From the NCBI GenBank assembly GCA_009760855.2, contig WPIO01000022.1, positions 1,755,001 to 1,807,500 on the forward strand: 52,500 bases of DNA. Reading direction: 5' to 3'. Origin of the DNA: Cristatella mucedo (taxonomy: Eukaryota; Bryozoa; Phylactolaemata; Cristatellidae). A model generated the notes under the pieces. That model saw only the letters and a list, made by a program, of their open reading frames with translations. It did no database searches and was not told where the DNA came from. Below, in pieces: positions 36,701-42,000 of this stretch. A program made the translations under genes and the position numbers. How positions within the stretch are numbered: position 1 is the stretch's first letter; the number at the start of each line of letters is the position of its first letter.

Positions 36701-38619
36701 AATAAGAACGGTAGTTTGAAGACTAGGCGGAAATTGCGTAAGCTCTCCTGGTCTAGTGCTGCCTTCACAATTAATGGGCTAACGATAGCCTTTTTGAGGG
36801 TTGCAGAAACTATCCTTGAGGCTAAGGATATAATTACAATGTAAGTAATGTATTGCAGCAGCAGATGGCCGCATAAGTAGGACAGTGAGAGCAGGTTTTA
36901 GTAGGCTAGCTGTAGTAACCATGCTGGGCGATTGTCTCTGGCTTAAGAGAGTAATGCTTTGTTACTATGGCGACAAACTTTCGGCTTTGTTAGTTGACCT
37001 TCTCCATCCGGACATCCCTGAAACTTCCGGTACTTCCAGCAGCCACGGCAGACACCTTTAATTGGGACTGTTGCCGGAGTTCTCCAATCAGGCTTCACAA
37101 TCGGATTTATGCGACTGAACTTATAACCAAATTATGAATGCTGTTGTGTAAGTCCTTAGTAAGGAATGCACGTTAGCTCAGTTTTAATAGGAGTTGCTTG
37201 GAATCCTTCCTTGCCTTTTTTAACCCAACCAATAGGCTGCTGCTTGTGCCCATGATGAGTAGCAAAATGTAAACTTAGGCAGCTGTGTAGGTAATGAAAG
37301 TGAACCCAAGGAATGTGAAGTCTACACAGTCAATCTGCCAGTCATGTCAAACCCAACCGTCGGGGCATTGGGCATGCCTATATAAGCAAGATGGATCAGC
37401 GTTTAACTCAACACCCTGCTGCCATCTGCAATATCTCTAGAAAGAATGATTGCGATCTTTAAACGTATCTGTAGCTCAAGCTAATGGAATGGCTAAACGC
37501 TACCGTGAAACTTGGTGGAACGAATTATCCAGAATTAAGCTACAGCTGATTGCAAAGTAAGACTTTTTTGTGTTAATGTGTTTGCCACTGGTGACTAGCT
37601 AGTTTTTCGTGAACACCATAGCCCTCTGCTGCAGCAAGGCCGAATCTTTTGCTAGGGAAAGCCGAAATAACGAGGCTAATTCATTGTGAACTTCAGATAA
37701 TCTTTCCACTGTAAAAAACAACTATTACATGACACTGCCTATTTTTACTACCTTAAGAGCCTCAATATCTGCATGCTAAATTAAAAAAGTGCTCAAAGAA
37801 ATACTGAGAAATGAAAATGGGTTATCGATGCCCAATCGCCTGAATACTTGTTCAACTTTCTGAACTGATGTGGTGACCATCAATACTTGGAGTGATTGAG
37901 TCTAGTCTGTGCGTGTACAGGTATAAATGTATTTTTTCAGAAGTGTTTCAAGTATGTCGTGATTCGAATCGTGCTCGTTTGTAACCCCTGCAATCTCAAG
38001 CTGTCAGATGTATGCACACGTCTAGGTAGTTGGTTTCGCTCTAAGCTGCACCAGCAGTGACTTTTAACCGTTAATCTGACAGAATACTTTAACCGCTAAT
38101 CTAACAGACGTAAAGCTTAGCAAGTCATAAAGCTTGGAATTGCACAATAGGAAGCAGCTCTCATATCTTTTGGTAAAGGGCAAGAATGCAAGAATGCAAG
38201 AAGTGACGAAGTGGATGTGTGCAGGGCAAGCTGTAGCAACAAAATGTTTTGATAAAAACCGATGTCGCTCTTGTCCTTAAATGCTTTCGTCCAGATTGCA
38301 CGGGTTATATAGCAAGCGGGTTTATTTAAAGGCTTTTCTGTGAATAGCTGGAGGCATAATACAAATTGTTCTGACTTGCTCTGGTTTTGTGCTTTCTTCA
38401 GCCAAAAACGTCGCAAACGTCAGTGAATATAGCTTCAGCCAGGCAACACTTGAACAAGTGCTCCTGAGTTTTGCAAGGCAGCAGCTCAATGACGACGTAG
38501 AAGAAGCGGTGGCTACTGCCAATTTTCTAGATCCCAATCGACAAGAGGAATTCGTTCGGATTGCCCGTACCTCTATCAATGATGCAACTGGTGTCGTAAA
38601 CCGTGTTCTGAACGTATGA
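3619..38619 (+). CDS. ABCA5: ABCA5-like ABC transporter, C-terminal half (10 exons, 5' partial)
   Basis: This gene encodes the C-terminal half of a full-length A-subfamily ABC transporter, an integral membrane protein expected to move lipids with energy from ATP. Exons 3619-3750, 9164-9316, 9494-9634, 13965-14066, 15133-15351, 19938-20162, 21462-21710, 21895-22112, 24392-24654 and 38402-38619 join with GT-AG introns and matching phases (0 for the first seven junctions, then 2 and 1) into about 639 residues. Exons 1-5 hold hydrophobic helices of the second transmembrane domain. Exons 6-9 hold NBD2: Walker [11 protein letters not shown]-loop GYCPQYD, signature LSGGTKRK, Walker [14 protein letters not shown] and H-loop TTHYMEEA. 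The last exon carries [12 protein letters not shown], the conserved C-terminal motif of the ABCA5 group. ABCA5 proteins are about 1,640 residues, so roughly 1,000 N-terminal residues lie left of the window. The subfamily is assigned from remembered family features; other ABCA members cannot be excluded. Confidence 0.85.
7085..7220 (+). mobile_element. tRNA-derived SINE fragments
   Basis: 'gtcgattcgagtcctgctg' followed by 'caatcctttattg' resembles the B-box region of the SINE at 46030. 'ggatcccgtggttaaggtgctcg' at about 7178-7201 resembles the A-box head of the SINE at 41835-42000. The two pieces are out of normal order, so these are broken or adjacent copies. Confidence 0.45.
7330..8280 (+). 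mobile_element. R2/NeSL-like LINE fragment (zinc knuckle plus RLE domain)
   Basis: This is the 3' coding part of a non-LTR retrotransposon with a restriction-like endonuclease. Near 7740-7795 the frame reads [21 protein letters not shown], matching the CCHC zinc knuckle just before the RLE domain in this group (C..H....C visible). At 7920-8125 it reads [36 protein letters not shown] and VGALGGW. These correspond to the PD...D...K layout and the conserved GALGxW end. The second catalytic Asp is replaced (LIVVLTAPF where DVTVPF is usual). Stops and frame changes show it is dead. About 8281-8440 may be its 3' UTR. It aligns with the inverted copy at 1893-2350. Confidence 0.65.
9164..9316 (+). 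CDS. ABCA5: Transporter exon 2 of window (TMD2)
   Basis: It has 51 codons in phase 0, with acceptor ttttttctag and donor gtaagt. It starts [20 protein letters not shown] and continues strongly hydrophobic to [15 protein letters not shown], a helix pair followed by the short loop with a Glu-Thr-x-Gln pattern typical of ABCA TMD2. Confidence 0.85.
9494..9634 (+). CDS. ABCA5: Transporter exon 3 of window (TMD2)
   Basis: It has 47 codons in phase 0, with acceptor tgattgcag and donor gtaagt. It encodes a hydrophobic helix ([14 protein letters not shown]) and then a loop with [10 protein letters not shown] and the start of another helix. The spacing fits the ABCA TMD2 helices and the LDPLY element. 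The intron before it is only 177 bp. Confidence 0.85.
9707..9756. repeat. 50-bp perfect AT palindrome in intron 3
   Basis: The arms begin AGAATATAGAAT and end ATTCTATATTCT around a (TA)n centre. The two 25-nt halves are exact reverse complements. It lies 72 bp after the end of transporter exon 3. Confidence 0.9.
9757..11700. other. Intronic sequence without recognised features
   Basis: Moderately GC-rich intron sequence. It contains short open frames of up to about 80 codons, none with a recognisable domain. Confidence 0.4.
11730..13560. mobile_element. Possible diverged LTR-like element (direct repeats with internal region)
   Basis: Two diverged direct repeats are visible, about 11730-11956 and 13340-13558. 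They share 'tgggtccactg', '.cgtga.tgtacta', 'cccgtgg.tt' and 'cgggtgtgtgact.ctca' in the same order. After the first repeat comes 'gTGGCTCCGAG', which could be a tRNA primer-binding site (TGG start). The internal 1.4 kb holds an Ala/Val/Thr-rich, triplet-periodic stretch (12360-13050) with [17 protein letters not shown] and APHETAA on the + strand, but no reverse transcriptase or integrase. If this is an element, it is old and non-autonomous. Other explanations are a segmental duplication or an unknown repeat. Confidence 0.3.
13965..14066 (+). CDS. ABCA5: Transporter exon 4 of window
   Basis: It has 34 codons in phase 0, with acceptor catgtttgtag and donor gtgagt. It encodes [20 protein letters not shown] and then [14 protein letters not shown], a short extracytoplasmic loop leading to the last TMD2 helix. 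It was chosen because its frame joins exons 3 and 5 without a stop. Confidence 0.75.
14067..15132 (+). other. Intron 4 of the transporter gene
   Basis: The intron runs from gtgagt to ggtcttag. It contains an antisense LINE B fragment at about 14590-14960. The rest shows no recognised feature. Confidence 0.7.
14590..14960 (-). mobile_element. LINE B 3' fragment, antisense
   Basis: 'gagagctaaatctctttctaggcac' at 14630-14655 and 'gacctaaaagcgagtggcagag' at 14930-14952 match the antisense LINE B 3' region also seen at 35830-35880 and 44340-44820. Confidence 0.6.
15133..15351 (+). CDS. ABCA5: Transporter exon 5 of window (last TM helix and linker)
   Basis: It has 73 codons in phase 0, with acceptor ggtcttag and donor gtaaga. 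It starts with a hydrophobic helix ([18 protein letters not shown]). An acidic cytosolic linker follows, with [16 protein letters not shown]. The 'ED.DV.AER..V' pattern just before NBD2 is characteristic of the ABCA5 group and is the main reason for the subfamily call. Confidence 0.88.
15438..15495 (+). mobile_element. LINE B-type 3' tail fragment, sense
   Basis: 'gtgattcagttctctgagggcgctct' followed by 'tttatcattattta' is the sense-strand LINE B terminus with a degraded TTA-type tail, 86 bp after exon 5. Confidence 0.6.
16600..16750 (+). mobile_element. tRNA-derived SINE inserted in LINE B
   Basis: The A-box-like 'ggtaaggtggttgc' and the B box 'gtgggttcgattcctgg' are spaced as in a tRNA. 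A body follows with 'gatcctgtatgg' and 'cactgcaagcggtggc', which matches the SINE at 46030-46170. It splits the LINE B endonuclease/linker region. Confidence 0.6.
17185..17372. mobile_element. SPIN-like hAT MITE, 188 bp, with 8-bp target duplication
   Basis: This is a non-autonomous hAT-superfamily DNA transposon. The termini are inverted repeats: left CAGTGGTTCTCAACCT, right (reverse complement) CAACGGTTCTCAGCCT, 13 of 16 identical. The flanks ATCTAGCT (17177-17184) and ATCTGGCT (17373-17380) agree at 7 of 8 positions, the 8-bp duplication typical of hAT elements. Internal blocks GCGACCCTTTAAT, CTCATGTTGTGGCGACCCCC, TCGTTCGACCCCCAAAG and GACCCACAGGCTGAGAACC correspond closely to the known SPIN ('Space Invader') termini as I recall them. 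It carries no transposase. It sits inside the LINE B copy at 15935-19250, and removing it with one duplication restores continuity of the host element. Confidence 0.85.
19251..19937 (+). other. Remainder of intron 5
   Basis: No recognised feature between the end of the LINE B copy and the acceptor ctttctacag of exon 6. Confidence 0.5.
19938..20162 (+). CDS. ABCA5: Transporter exon 6 of window (NBD2, Walker A)
   Basis: It has 75 codons in phase 0, with acceptor ctttctacag and donor gtaagg. The start of the second nucleotide-binding domain is here: [33 protein letters not shown], and Walker [10 protein letters not shown] encoded at 20091-20117, which binds the ATP phosphates. The exon ends in AEVAPSAGS. 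All Walker A residues are intact. Confidence 0.95.
20163..21461 (+). other. Intron 6 of the transporter gene
   Basis: No gene or recognised transposon. A perfect 10-bp inverted repeat (GTGAACCTAG at 20828-20837, CTAGGTTCAC at 20857-20866) is the only structure noted. Confidence 0.6.
21462..21710 (+). CDS. ABCA5: Transporter exon 7 of window (NBD2, Q-loop and signature)
   Basis: It has 83 codons in phase 0, with acceptor cttttgcag and donor gtactt. Q-loop [20 protein letters not shown] is followed by a helical subdomain ([11 protein letters not shown]). The signature LSGGTKRK closes the exon. It has Thr where the canonical motif has Gln (LSGGQ), which is common in ABCA NBD2 domains. Confidence 0.95.
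21895..22112 (+). CDS. ABCA5: Transporter exon 8 of window (NBD2, Walker B and H-loop)
   Basis: It starts in phase 0 and ends after two bases of a Lys codon (phase 2), with acceptor cggttgcag and donor gtgagc. It encodes LSFAISMIG, Walker [14 protein letters not shown] with the catalytic Glu, and the H-loop [11 protein letters not shown], then [10 protein letters not shown]. All catalytic residues are present. The intron before it is 184 bp. Confidence 0.95.
22113..24391 (+). other. Intron 8 of the transporter gene
   Basis: A GC-richer stretch at 22200-22470 is open on both strands but matches no family I recognise. The rest, including a poly-C run at 24233-24243, holds nothing recognised. 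Confidence 0.6.
24392..24654 (+). CDS. ABCA5: Transporter exon 9 of window (post-NBD2 domain)
   Basis: The first base completes the Lys codon from exon 8, and the exon ends with one base of an Ala codon (phase 1). Acceptor cacgtgtag, donor gtaagt. It encodes [20 protein letters not shown] and then a regulatory-domain-like segment with [11 protein letters not shown] and [10 protein letters not shown]. 'CIGT.QHLK.K.G.GY' directly after the H-loop exon is a standard ABCA feature. Confidence 0.93.
25313..25890 (-). mobile_element. LINE B 3' fragment, antisense
   Basis: 'gataataataaaatgtatttg' leads into 'agcaccctagaagaatta' and 'atttctaggcactgtac', the antisense LINE B terminus. After a minisatellite (25436-25595), LINE B-like sequence resumes ('ggagatcgcatgattagt', 'gaacgcacggtctacaag'). 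Confidence 0.55.
25436..25595. repeat. AT-rich imperfect minisatellite
   Basis: About six imperfect units built on GGATAATTTAAATGGA, such as 'caaaggataatttaaatg', 'gagaataatttaaatgg' and 'aaaggataattcaaatag'. It interrupts an antisense LINE B fragment. Confidence 0.75.
26215..26560 (-). mobile_element. SINE/LINE B tail fragments, antisense
   Basis: Two antisense tails are visible: 'aataataatttatttacatggtgccct' near 26240, and 'ttcatttgtttagcgctctaagag' near 26410. The second is followed by 'atgccatggggcttgagg', 'cacgacctcg' and 'caccttaaccactggg', the reverse complement of a tRNA-like SINE head (compare 41835-42000). A piece of tRNA-like sequence at 26340-26375 ('gaccgaggtcgtgggctgag') lies between them. 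Confidence 0.6.
26561..26800 (-). mobile_element. LINE B 3' fragment, antisense
   Basis: 'ggatgtcgtgggttcgac', 'gaactataggcacggtctcc' and 'gatttgaggttgattcg' correspond to antisense LINE B 3' sequence (compare 44620-44720). Confidence 0.45.
26868..28330 (-). mobile_element. LINE B RT-to-tail copy, antisense
   Basis: It begins with the antisense tail ('taataataatacatttgtga', 'gtgcccctcagaaaaatca'). It continues through the reverse transcriptase read on the minus strand: [10 protein letters not shown] near 27700-27740 (catalytic YADD intact in this copy), then DLSAAFDT-like sequence near 28000. It contains a local duplication and a TAGTACT array at 27386-27457. It is broken by many stops. Confidence 0.65.
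27386..27457. repeat. CTTAGTA short tandem array
   Basis: At least seven AGTAC cores, with four near-perfect 7-bp CTTAGTA steps. The array lies between two copies of a 25-30 bp flanking segment ('ttgaagtagtgacttggag' at about 27364 and 27490). Confidence 0.85.
29372..29905 (-). mobile_element. LINE A 3' end, 5'-truncated, antisense
   Basis: It starts with the tail 'tgtaatgtaatgtagtgtatc' and continues 'cataaagaccacgtgggtg'. The minus strand reads ...[31 protein letters not shown] and [18 protein letters not shown], which is the C-terminus of the LINE A reverse-transcriptase protein. The 5' side is truncated at about 29905. Confidence 0.75.
30980..33270 (-). mobile_element. LINE B-like copy (EN and linker), antisense, split by a LINE A insertion
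   Basis: On the minus strand the endonuclease begins near 33260 (STETWLK, with the catalytic Glu motif, then [10 protein letters not shown]). It continues through [13 protein letters not shown] (about 33080) and VHIHRRIY to YNCTLS near 32760. After a gap filled by the + strand LINE A copy at 31675-32730, the same element resumes at about 31670 and runs through VPTREYLL-like, 'cttccgacctatctcc' and [12 protein letters not shown] (about 31130) to roughly 30980. The order matches the sense LINE B copy at 15935-19250. Frames are broken. Confidence 0.65.
31675..32730 (+). mobile_element. LINE A 3' half, 5'-truncated, sense; nested in antisense LINE
   Basis: It starts abruptly in the RT domain ([20 protein letters not shown], where the YADD motif reads HADG) and runs through [30 protein letters not shown] and [14 protein letters not shown]. 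It ends with 'tttgtggagttacagacagag'. It sits between the two halves of the antisense endonuclease/linker copy at 30980-33270. Confidence 0.75.
33362..33490 (-). mobile_element. SINE, antisense, degraded
   Basis: An antisense tail 'ttcattatttaacgccctaag' is followed by 'tatgccacggggtttgag' and 'gatgaccttagccagacg', the reversed tRNA-like head seen in better condition at 41835-42000. Confidence 0.5.
34034..35608 (-). mobile_element. LINE A, longest copy: RT domain to 3' tail, antisense
   Basis: This is an L2/CR1-like non-LTR retrotransposon, 5'-truncated. On the minus strand, 35600-35103 encodes the RT N-terminal part ([48 protein letters not shown]). A frame change with a small deletion near 35150-35175 removes the PVTCGVP-like stretch. 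From 35146 an open frame of 352 codons runs to 34088: [14 protein letters not shown] (catalytic YADD intact), [38 protein letters not shown]. The 3' UTR follows, with 'tggagttactgacggagat' and a short (TGTAA)-type tail at 34034. This is the least damaged copy in the window. Confidence 0.85.
35610..36850 (-). mobile_element. LINE B internal-to-3' fragment, antisense
   Basis: 'actaaattctgtgataaattg', 'gggaatatcatgacgtcagtc' and 'gaactaaaggcacggtctg' match antisense LINE B at 44570-44700. Minus-strand coding remnants near 36220-35950 include [24 protein letters not shown]-terminal remnants extend to about 36850. The catalytic motif region is deleted. It directly abuts the LINE A copy at 34034-35608. 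Confidence 0.6.
38402..38619 (+). CDS. ABCA5: Transporter last exon (C-terminal tail and stop)
   Basis: Two bases complete the Ala codon from exon 9, followed by 71 codons and TGA at 38617-38619. Acceptor tgctttcttcag. It encodes [20 protein letters not shown] and LLSFARQQ. The [12 protein letters not shown] block is the conserved C-terminal motif of ABCA5-type transporters. The protein then extends about 45 residues past it with an acidic, non-conserved end (VLNV). Confidence 0.93.
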
Positions 38620-38846
38620 GTTAGAATTGTCGTGCATAGATTTTGCAGTTGTTGTGTGTGCAGGATTCTGTTTGTGTGTGTTTGTGTGTGTGGGGTGTCC
38701 TCCTGCTGCTGTAATGTGCCCACTGCTGCTGCTATAATAAGCGCGAATGCCTCACCTTGGGCCAACGGCTGTTCAATTGATGGTGTGCGTACCTGCTTCC
38801 AACTCCGGTAATTCATAAAGCTCGTACATGTATACGCTTGGAGAGG

Positions 38847-38852
38847 AATAAA
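38847..38852 (+). promoter_or_regulatory. Poly(A) signal of the transporter gene
   Basis: AATAAA lies 228 bp after the stop codon and is the first canonical signal downstream. The 3' UTR between contains a GT-rich stretch at about 38652-38695. Confidence 0.6.
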
Positions 38853-39429
38853 GTTTTAGTATCTTTATCGCTTTCGTCCGTGCTTGTACCTCCGTGAGAC
38901 TCCACTCGATCTGCCTCGACGTAGGTGCTACAGCAACACGACACCTTCGTAAGCTTGACCTATAAGGATCGTTTTGGGCCTTTTGTTTTTTAGCTCGTAA
39001 ATGGATAGTCAAAACTCCTACAAGTAGTCAGCTGCCGTACGTTGTATTTGCTACACGTCATTGGTTCAATACTCTGTGAAGTGCTTTGCTCTTCGCTCGA
39101 CTCTATCTGTAATTAATTTCAGATGTTTGCTTATATTTTTAGTGAGTGCTCCTAGATTTGTCTTTGGTGTGAATGCCACTTATGTTTCTGCACTGTCAAT
39201 TACTCTTGCTCTTACCGCTAGCATTAAATAGCAGCCAATACCGAGACCGGCTACTTGAGTGCCAAACTATCCTATACTCATGCTTGGACACCTGCGTGAC
39301 GCTCACTGGTTCATGTAGAGGAGCAACGCATGCAGTGCATACAGACCTGCCGCCCGTAACGTATCCTCGTAACAGCAAGTATGAGATGCTCGAAATCTTG
39401 TTATCGGCGCTGGCAGTAAGACCGAATTA
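38853..39429. other. Intergenic sequence
   Basis: A cysteine-containing open frame of 85 codons (39173-39430, +) shows no recognisable domain. It is not called as a gene. Confidence 0.4.
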
Positions 39430-40066
39430 ACTTACCAGCCCTGGGATAGCCCAGACCCATTTTGATCACCGAGATCCCACAGCTTCGGTGCATCGCTGCC
39501 ATGGAGACCATGTGAAGCCAACATGCGGCGGTTGCCGGGTTGGCCCATCGAACTCGGTTTCTTGAGAGGAAAGCAAAGGTCGTTGACAAAGCTGCCTAGA
39601 CGAGCTGCTGAAGTCCATCGCATGACTCAGAGAAGATTGCCAGGTCTTCTGACAGTGTGCACGATTTCTGGGCATGCGTAGCGCATCGCGAAGCCAGAGG
39701 CATTACAAGCCAGGATCGATCGAACGATAGGTTCCACGGCTATATCAAAGAGGACGGTTGATAGCATATCACCTTGCTTGAATCTCATCAATGACGAAAA
39801 CGTTACCAAGCCTTGGTCGCAGACATGCAGCAAGTCAATCTAGTCAACGTACATGCGGCCTCTCAGTACAATCACAGAAGTCCTCGTAGGTACAAACCGT
39901 ACCTATGGCTAGCAAGACAGGCACCTGTCGAATGCTGAAAACGCGTCCTTTAGATCGAGAAAGGCAGCAAATAGTGAGCGATTGTCCGTTTGGTTGTCTC
40001 GAACTACCGGAGCTCCGACAGGAGTGACAACTCGAGACAGCCGTCGAAGCCGAGCTTGGAGCTTTT
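39430..40066 (-). mobile_element. R2/NeSL-like LINE reverse-transcriptase fragment, antisense
   Basis: The minus strand from about 40060 reads KLQARLRRLSRVVTPVGAPV, DNQTDNRSLFAAFLDLKDAF and SAFDR (RT motif with the first catalytic Asp). In a shifted frame, RFKQGDMLSTVLFDIAVEPI and VRSILACNASGF follow, the FKQGDxLSxxLF motif of the RT palm domain. The downstream YADD motif is not found. Stops separate the segments. It may be the RT part of the same family whose endonuclease ends lie at 1893-2930 and 7330-8280, but no overlap exists to prove this. Confidence 0.6.
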
Positions 40067-40068
40067 GT

Positions 40069-40345
40069 AATGTAATGTATTGTAATGTATCTCCGTCTGT
40101 AACTCCACAAAGTCATAAAGACCATGTGGGTGTTACGCAGGAGAGTTTTGTATAGCGCACTCACAGCCTAAGCGGCTTTCGGTACGCATTCGGTAGCCAA
40201 CAGACTTCGTCTCACGCAACAAAGAGAAAGTGGGAAGCATAGCAGAGTCAGGAGAGCAGTTGAGGTAGTGAGTAGCATAGAAGTAGCAGCTCAGGACCGC
40301 TGAAAAAGATGTGCCATAGTCGGCAGTAGGAGAGTAGTTGTCGTT
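40069..40345 (-). mobile_element. LINE A 3' end, short 5'-truncated copy, antisense
   Basis: It starts with 'gtaatgtattgtaatgtatc' (the tail) and 'cataaagaccatgtgggtg', nearly identical to 34034-34300. It breaks off at about 40345 ('gtagttgtcgttg'). It adjoins the R2/NeSL-like fragment with no gap. Confidence 0.8.
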
Positions 40346-40521
40346 GCTTTCTGCCGGCAAGAGAGCCAGCCGTCGCCCAAAGTATGCTAACCAGCCTCGA
40401 GGCCAAGGCAAAATGCAGAGCTTGTGTGTCGTCGGCTGCAAAGGAATCGGCCCAAAGTTGCCCGGTAGCATCAGTCTGGTAGCAGATTTTGATTCCGAAA
40501 CTTGCTTAGGTCGGCGGCAGA

Positions 40522-40711
40522 ATAGTAGTAATAATATTAATCCGTTTGTATAGCACCCTCAGAGAAATTAATCTATTGCTAGGGGACTTTATGAACCTAA
40601 TCTTATTCTAGGTACTTTATCAATGCTGCAAAGGAAGCATAGTCGAATGATTAGTGGTTGCATGTTCAATGGCATTAAGCATAACAAGGTTAAAAGTGAC
40701 ATGCATAAGGT

Positions 40712-40712
<1 letters not shown>
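40522..40712 (-). mobile_element. LINE B 3' tail, antisense (left part of a split copy)
   Basis: 'agtagtaataatattaatccg' then 'tatagcaccctcagagaaatt' and a second, shifted tail block 'cctaatcttattctaggtac'. It continues 'atgattagtggttgcatg'. The same copy appears to resume at 41080 after a LINE A insertion. Confidence 0.6.
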
Positions 40713-40771
<59 letters not shown>

Positions 40772-40803
40772 GTGTGTGTGTGTGCGTGTGTGTGCGTGTG
40801 TGG
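40713..40803. repeat. (TG)n microsatellite
   Basis: About 45 TG units with CG and GC interruptions. It sits where a LINE A 3' tail would be expected. Confidence 0.95.
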
Positions 40804-41056
40804 CTATAACTCCACAAAGCCAAAAAGACTATGGGATTGTTACGCAGAAGAGTTTTTTATATCGCTCTCACAGCCTAGGCGGTTTTGGTACTTATTCGGT
40901 TGCCAACAGCTTTCATTTCTCTCAACAAAGGGAAAGTAAGAAACATAGCTGAGTCATGAGAGCAGTTGAGGTAATCGGTAGCATGAAAGTAGCAGTTTAG
41001 GACTGCCGGAAAGAGCTGACGTAGCCGGCCGCAGGAGATTAGCTATCCTTGAGTAA
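40804..41056 (-). mobile_element. LINE A 3' end, diverged, antisense
   Basis: 'ataactccacaaagccaaaaag' and 'cacagcctaggcgg' match the LINE A 3' UTR and C-terminus at 34050-34300 with clear divergence. It is nested in an antisense LINE B copy. Confidence 0.65.
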
Positions 41057-41079
41057 GAATTGATATGGTTAATCAAAGG

Positions 41080-41600
41080 CTGCACACAAGGTGTCAGCAT
41101 GCATAAGTAAGCAAAGGACGAATCACTTGATCTACTAAGTACTGTGATTATTAGATGCGTTTTTAACTTCCTTTTAGATGTCTTCAATTCGGGGAATGTC
41201 GTGACGCTAGTCGGAAGTGAGTTCCTGGCATTGGGAGCATATGAGCTAAAGGCACGGAAACCAAAGGTTTTGAGGTTCGTACGAGGTGTAGTAAAGGTTA
41301 GATTTACAAAAGCGGGTGGTATGAAGCTCGGAAATGTGGGGAGCAGATTTAATAGATAGGCTTGAGCCAACGAATGAAGAGACCTATAAGTTAGTGACAG
41401 AAACTTAAAGTCTATGCCTTGCTTGACTGGGAGCCAGTGCAGTTCGGTAAAAAGTGATGTAATGAGGCAACTTCGACGTTCACGTCAGATAATCCTAGCT
41501 ATATGGTTTCGCACCAACTGCATGCGCGTAATGGCACAGGCCAGTAGACCAGCAAGCAGTGAGTTGCAGAAGTTTAAAATACGAATATCCTCGCTTCTAA
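41080..41600 (-). mobile_element. LINE B, antisense (right part of a split copy)
   Basis: 'gtgtcagcatgcataagtaag', 'gggaatgtcgtgacgctag', 'gagctaaaggcacgg' and 'ctgggagccagtgcagttcgg' match LINE B antisense at 44500-44880. Confidence 0.65.
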
Positions 41601-41834
41601 CCCTAGATAAGACGAAAACATCGGCTGATCAACTTTTCGGGAAGCGGAGAACTACGAGTCCCTCTTCACACAGAACTTAGCCGTGTCTTAATTTATGCTC
41701 TGGAGCTATAGCCTTCGTTCCGCTCGCACCTTGGTGTTTGGTGTAGCAGCCTTTGCGTGACCTGCTAGACCATGGGTTTGTAAACCCACGCTCCGACAGC
41801 GATTCTCGGATTAGAGTAATTAGGATAAATGTGT

Positions 41835-42000
41835 TAAACATAACTCATTTTTATAGCGCCTTAAGAGAACGTAATCTCTATATTCAGGAGTTTCGCATAT
41901 GCCATGGGGCTCGAGCCCACGACCTCGGTCATTAAATACATTCTCCCTGACCTTTGTCGATGCGAGCACCTTAACCACTGGGCCGAACCAGTGATAGAAT
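41835..42000 (-). mobile_element. tRNA-headed SINE with LINE B tail, best copy, antisense
   Basis: On the minus strand the head reads GGCCCAGTGGTTAAGGTGCT (A-box region), then GTCGTGGGCTCGAGCCCC (B-box region), spaced for internal RNA polymerase III promotion. An approximately 30-bp join follows, then ACGTTCTCTTAAGGCGCTAT and AAAAATGAG, which is the LINE B 3' terminus. This is the clearest example here of a SINE that shares its tail with a LINE in the same window. Confidence 0.75.

Larger units (their letters stand above)
24655..38401 (+). other. Last intron of the transporter gene (13.7 kb)
   Basis: The intron runs from donor gtaagt to acceptor tgctttcttcag. It is a graveyard of LINE A, LINE B and SINE copies, listed separately. 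Stretches with nothing recognised are 24655-25312, 28331-29371, 29906-30979, 33490-34033 and about 36850-38401. Confidence 0.85.

Noticed and set aside
39173-39430. 85-codon cysteine-containing frame downstream of the transporter
   Set aside because: No signal peptide or known cysteine pattern was seen and the frame ends against a LINE fragment; not enough to call a gene.
40620-40952. Cys-Val and Thr-His repeat frames
   Set aside because: They are translations of the (TG)n microsatellite.
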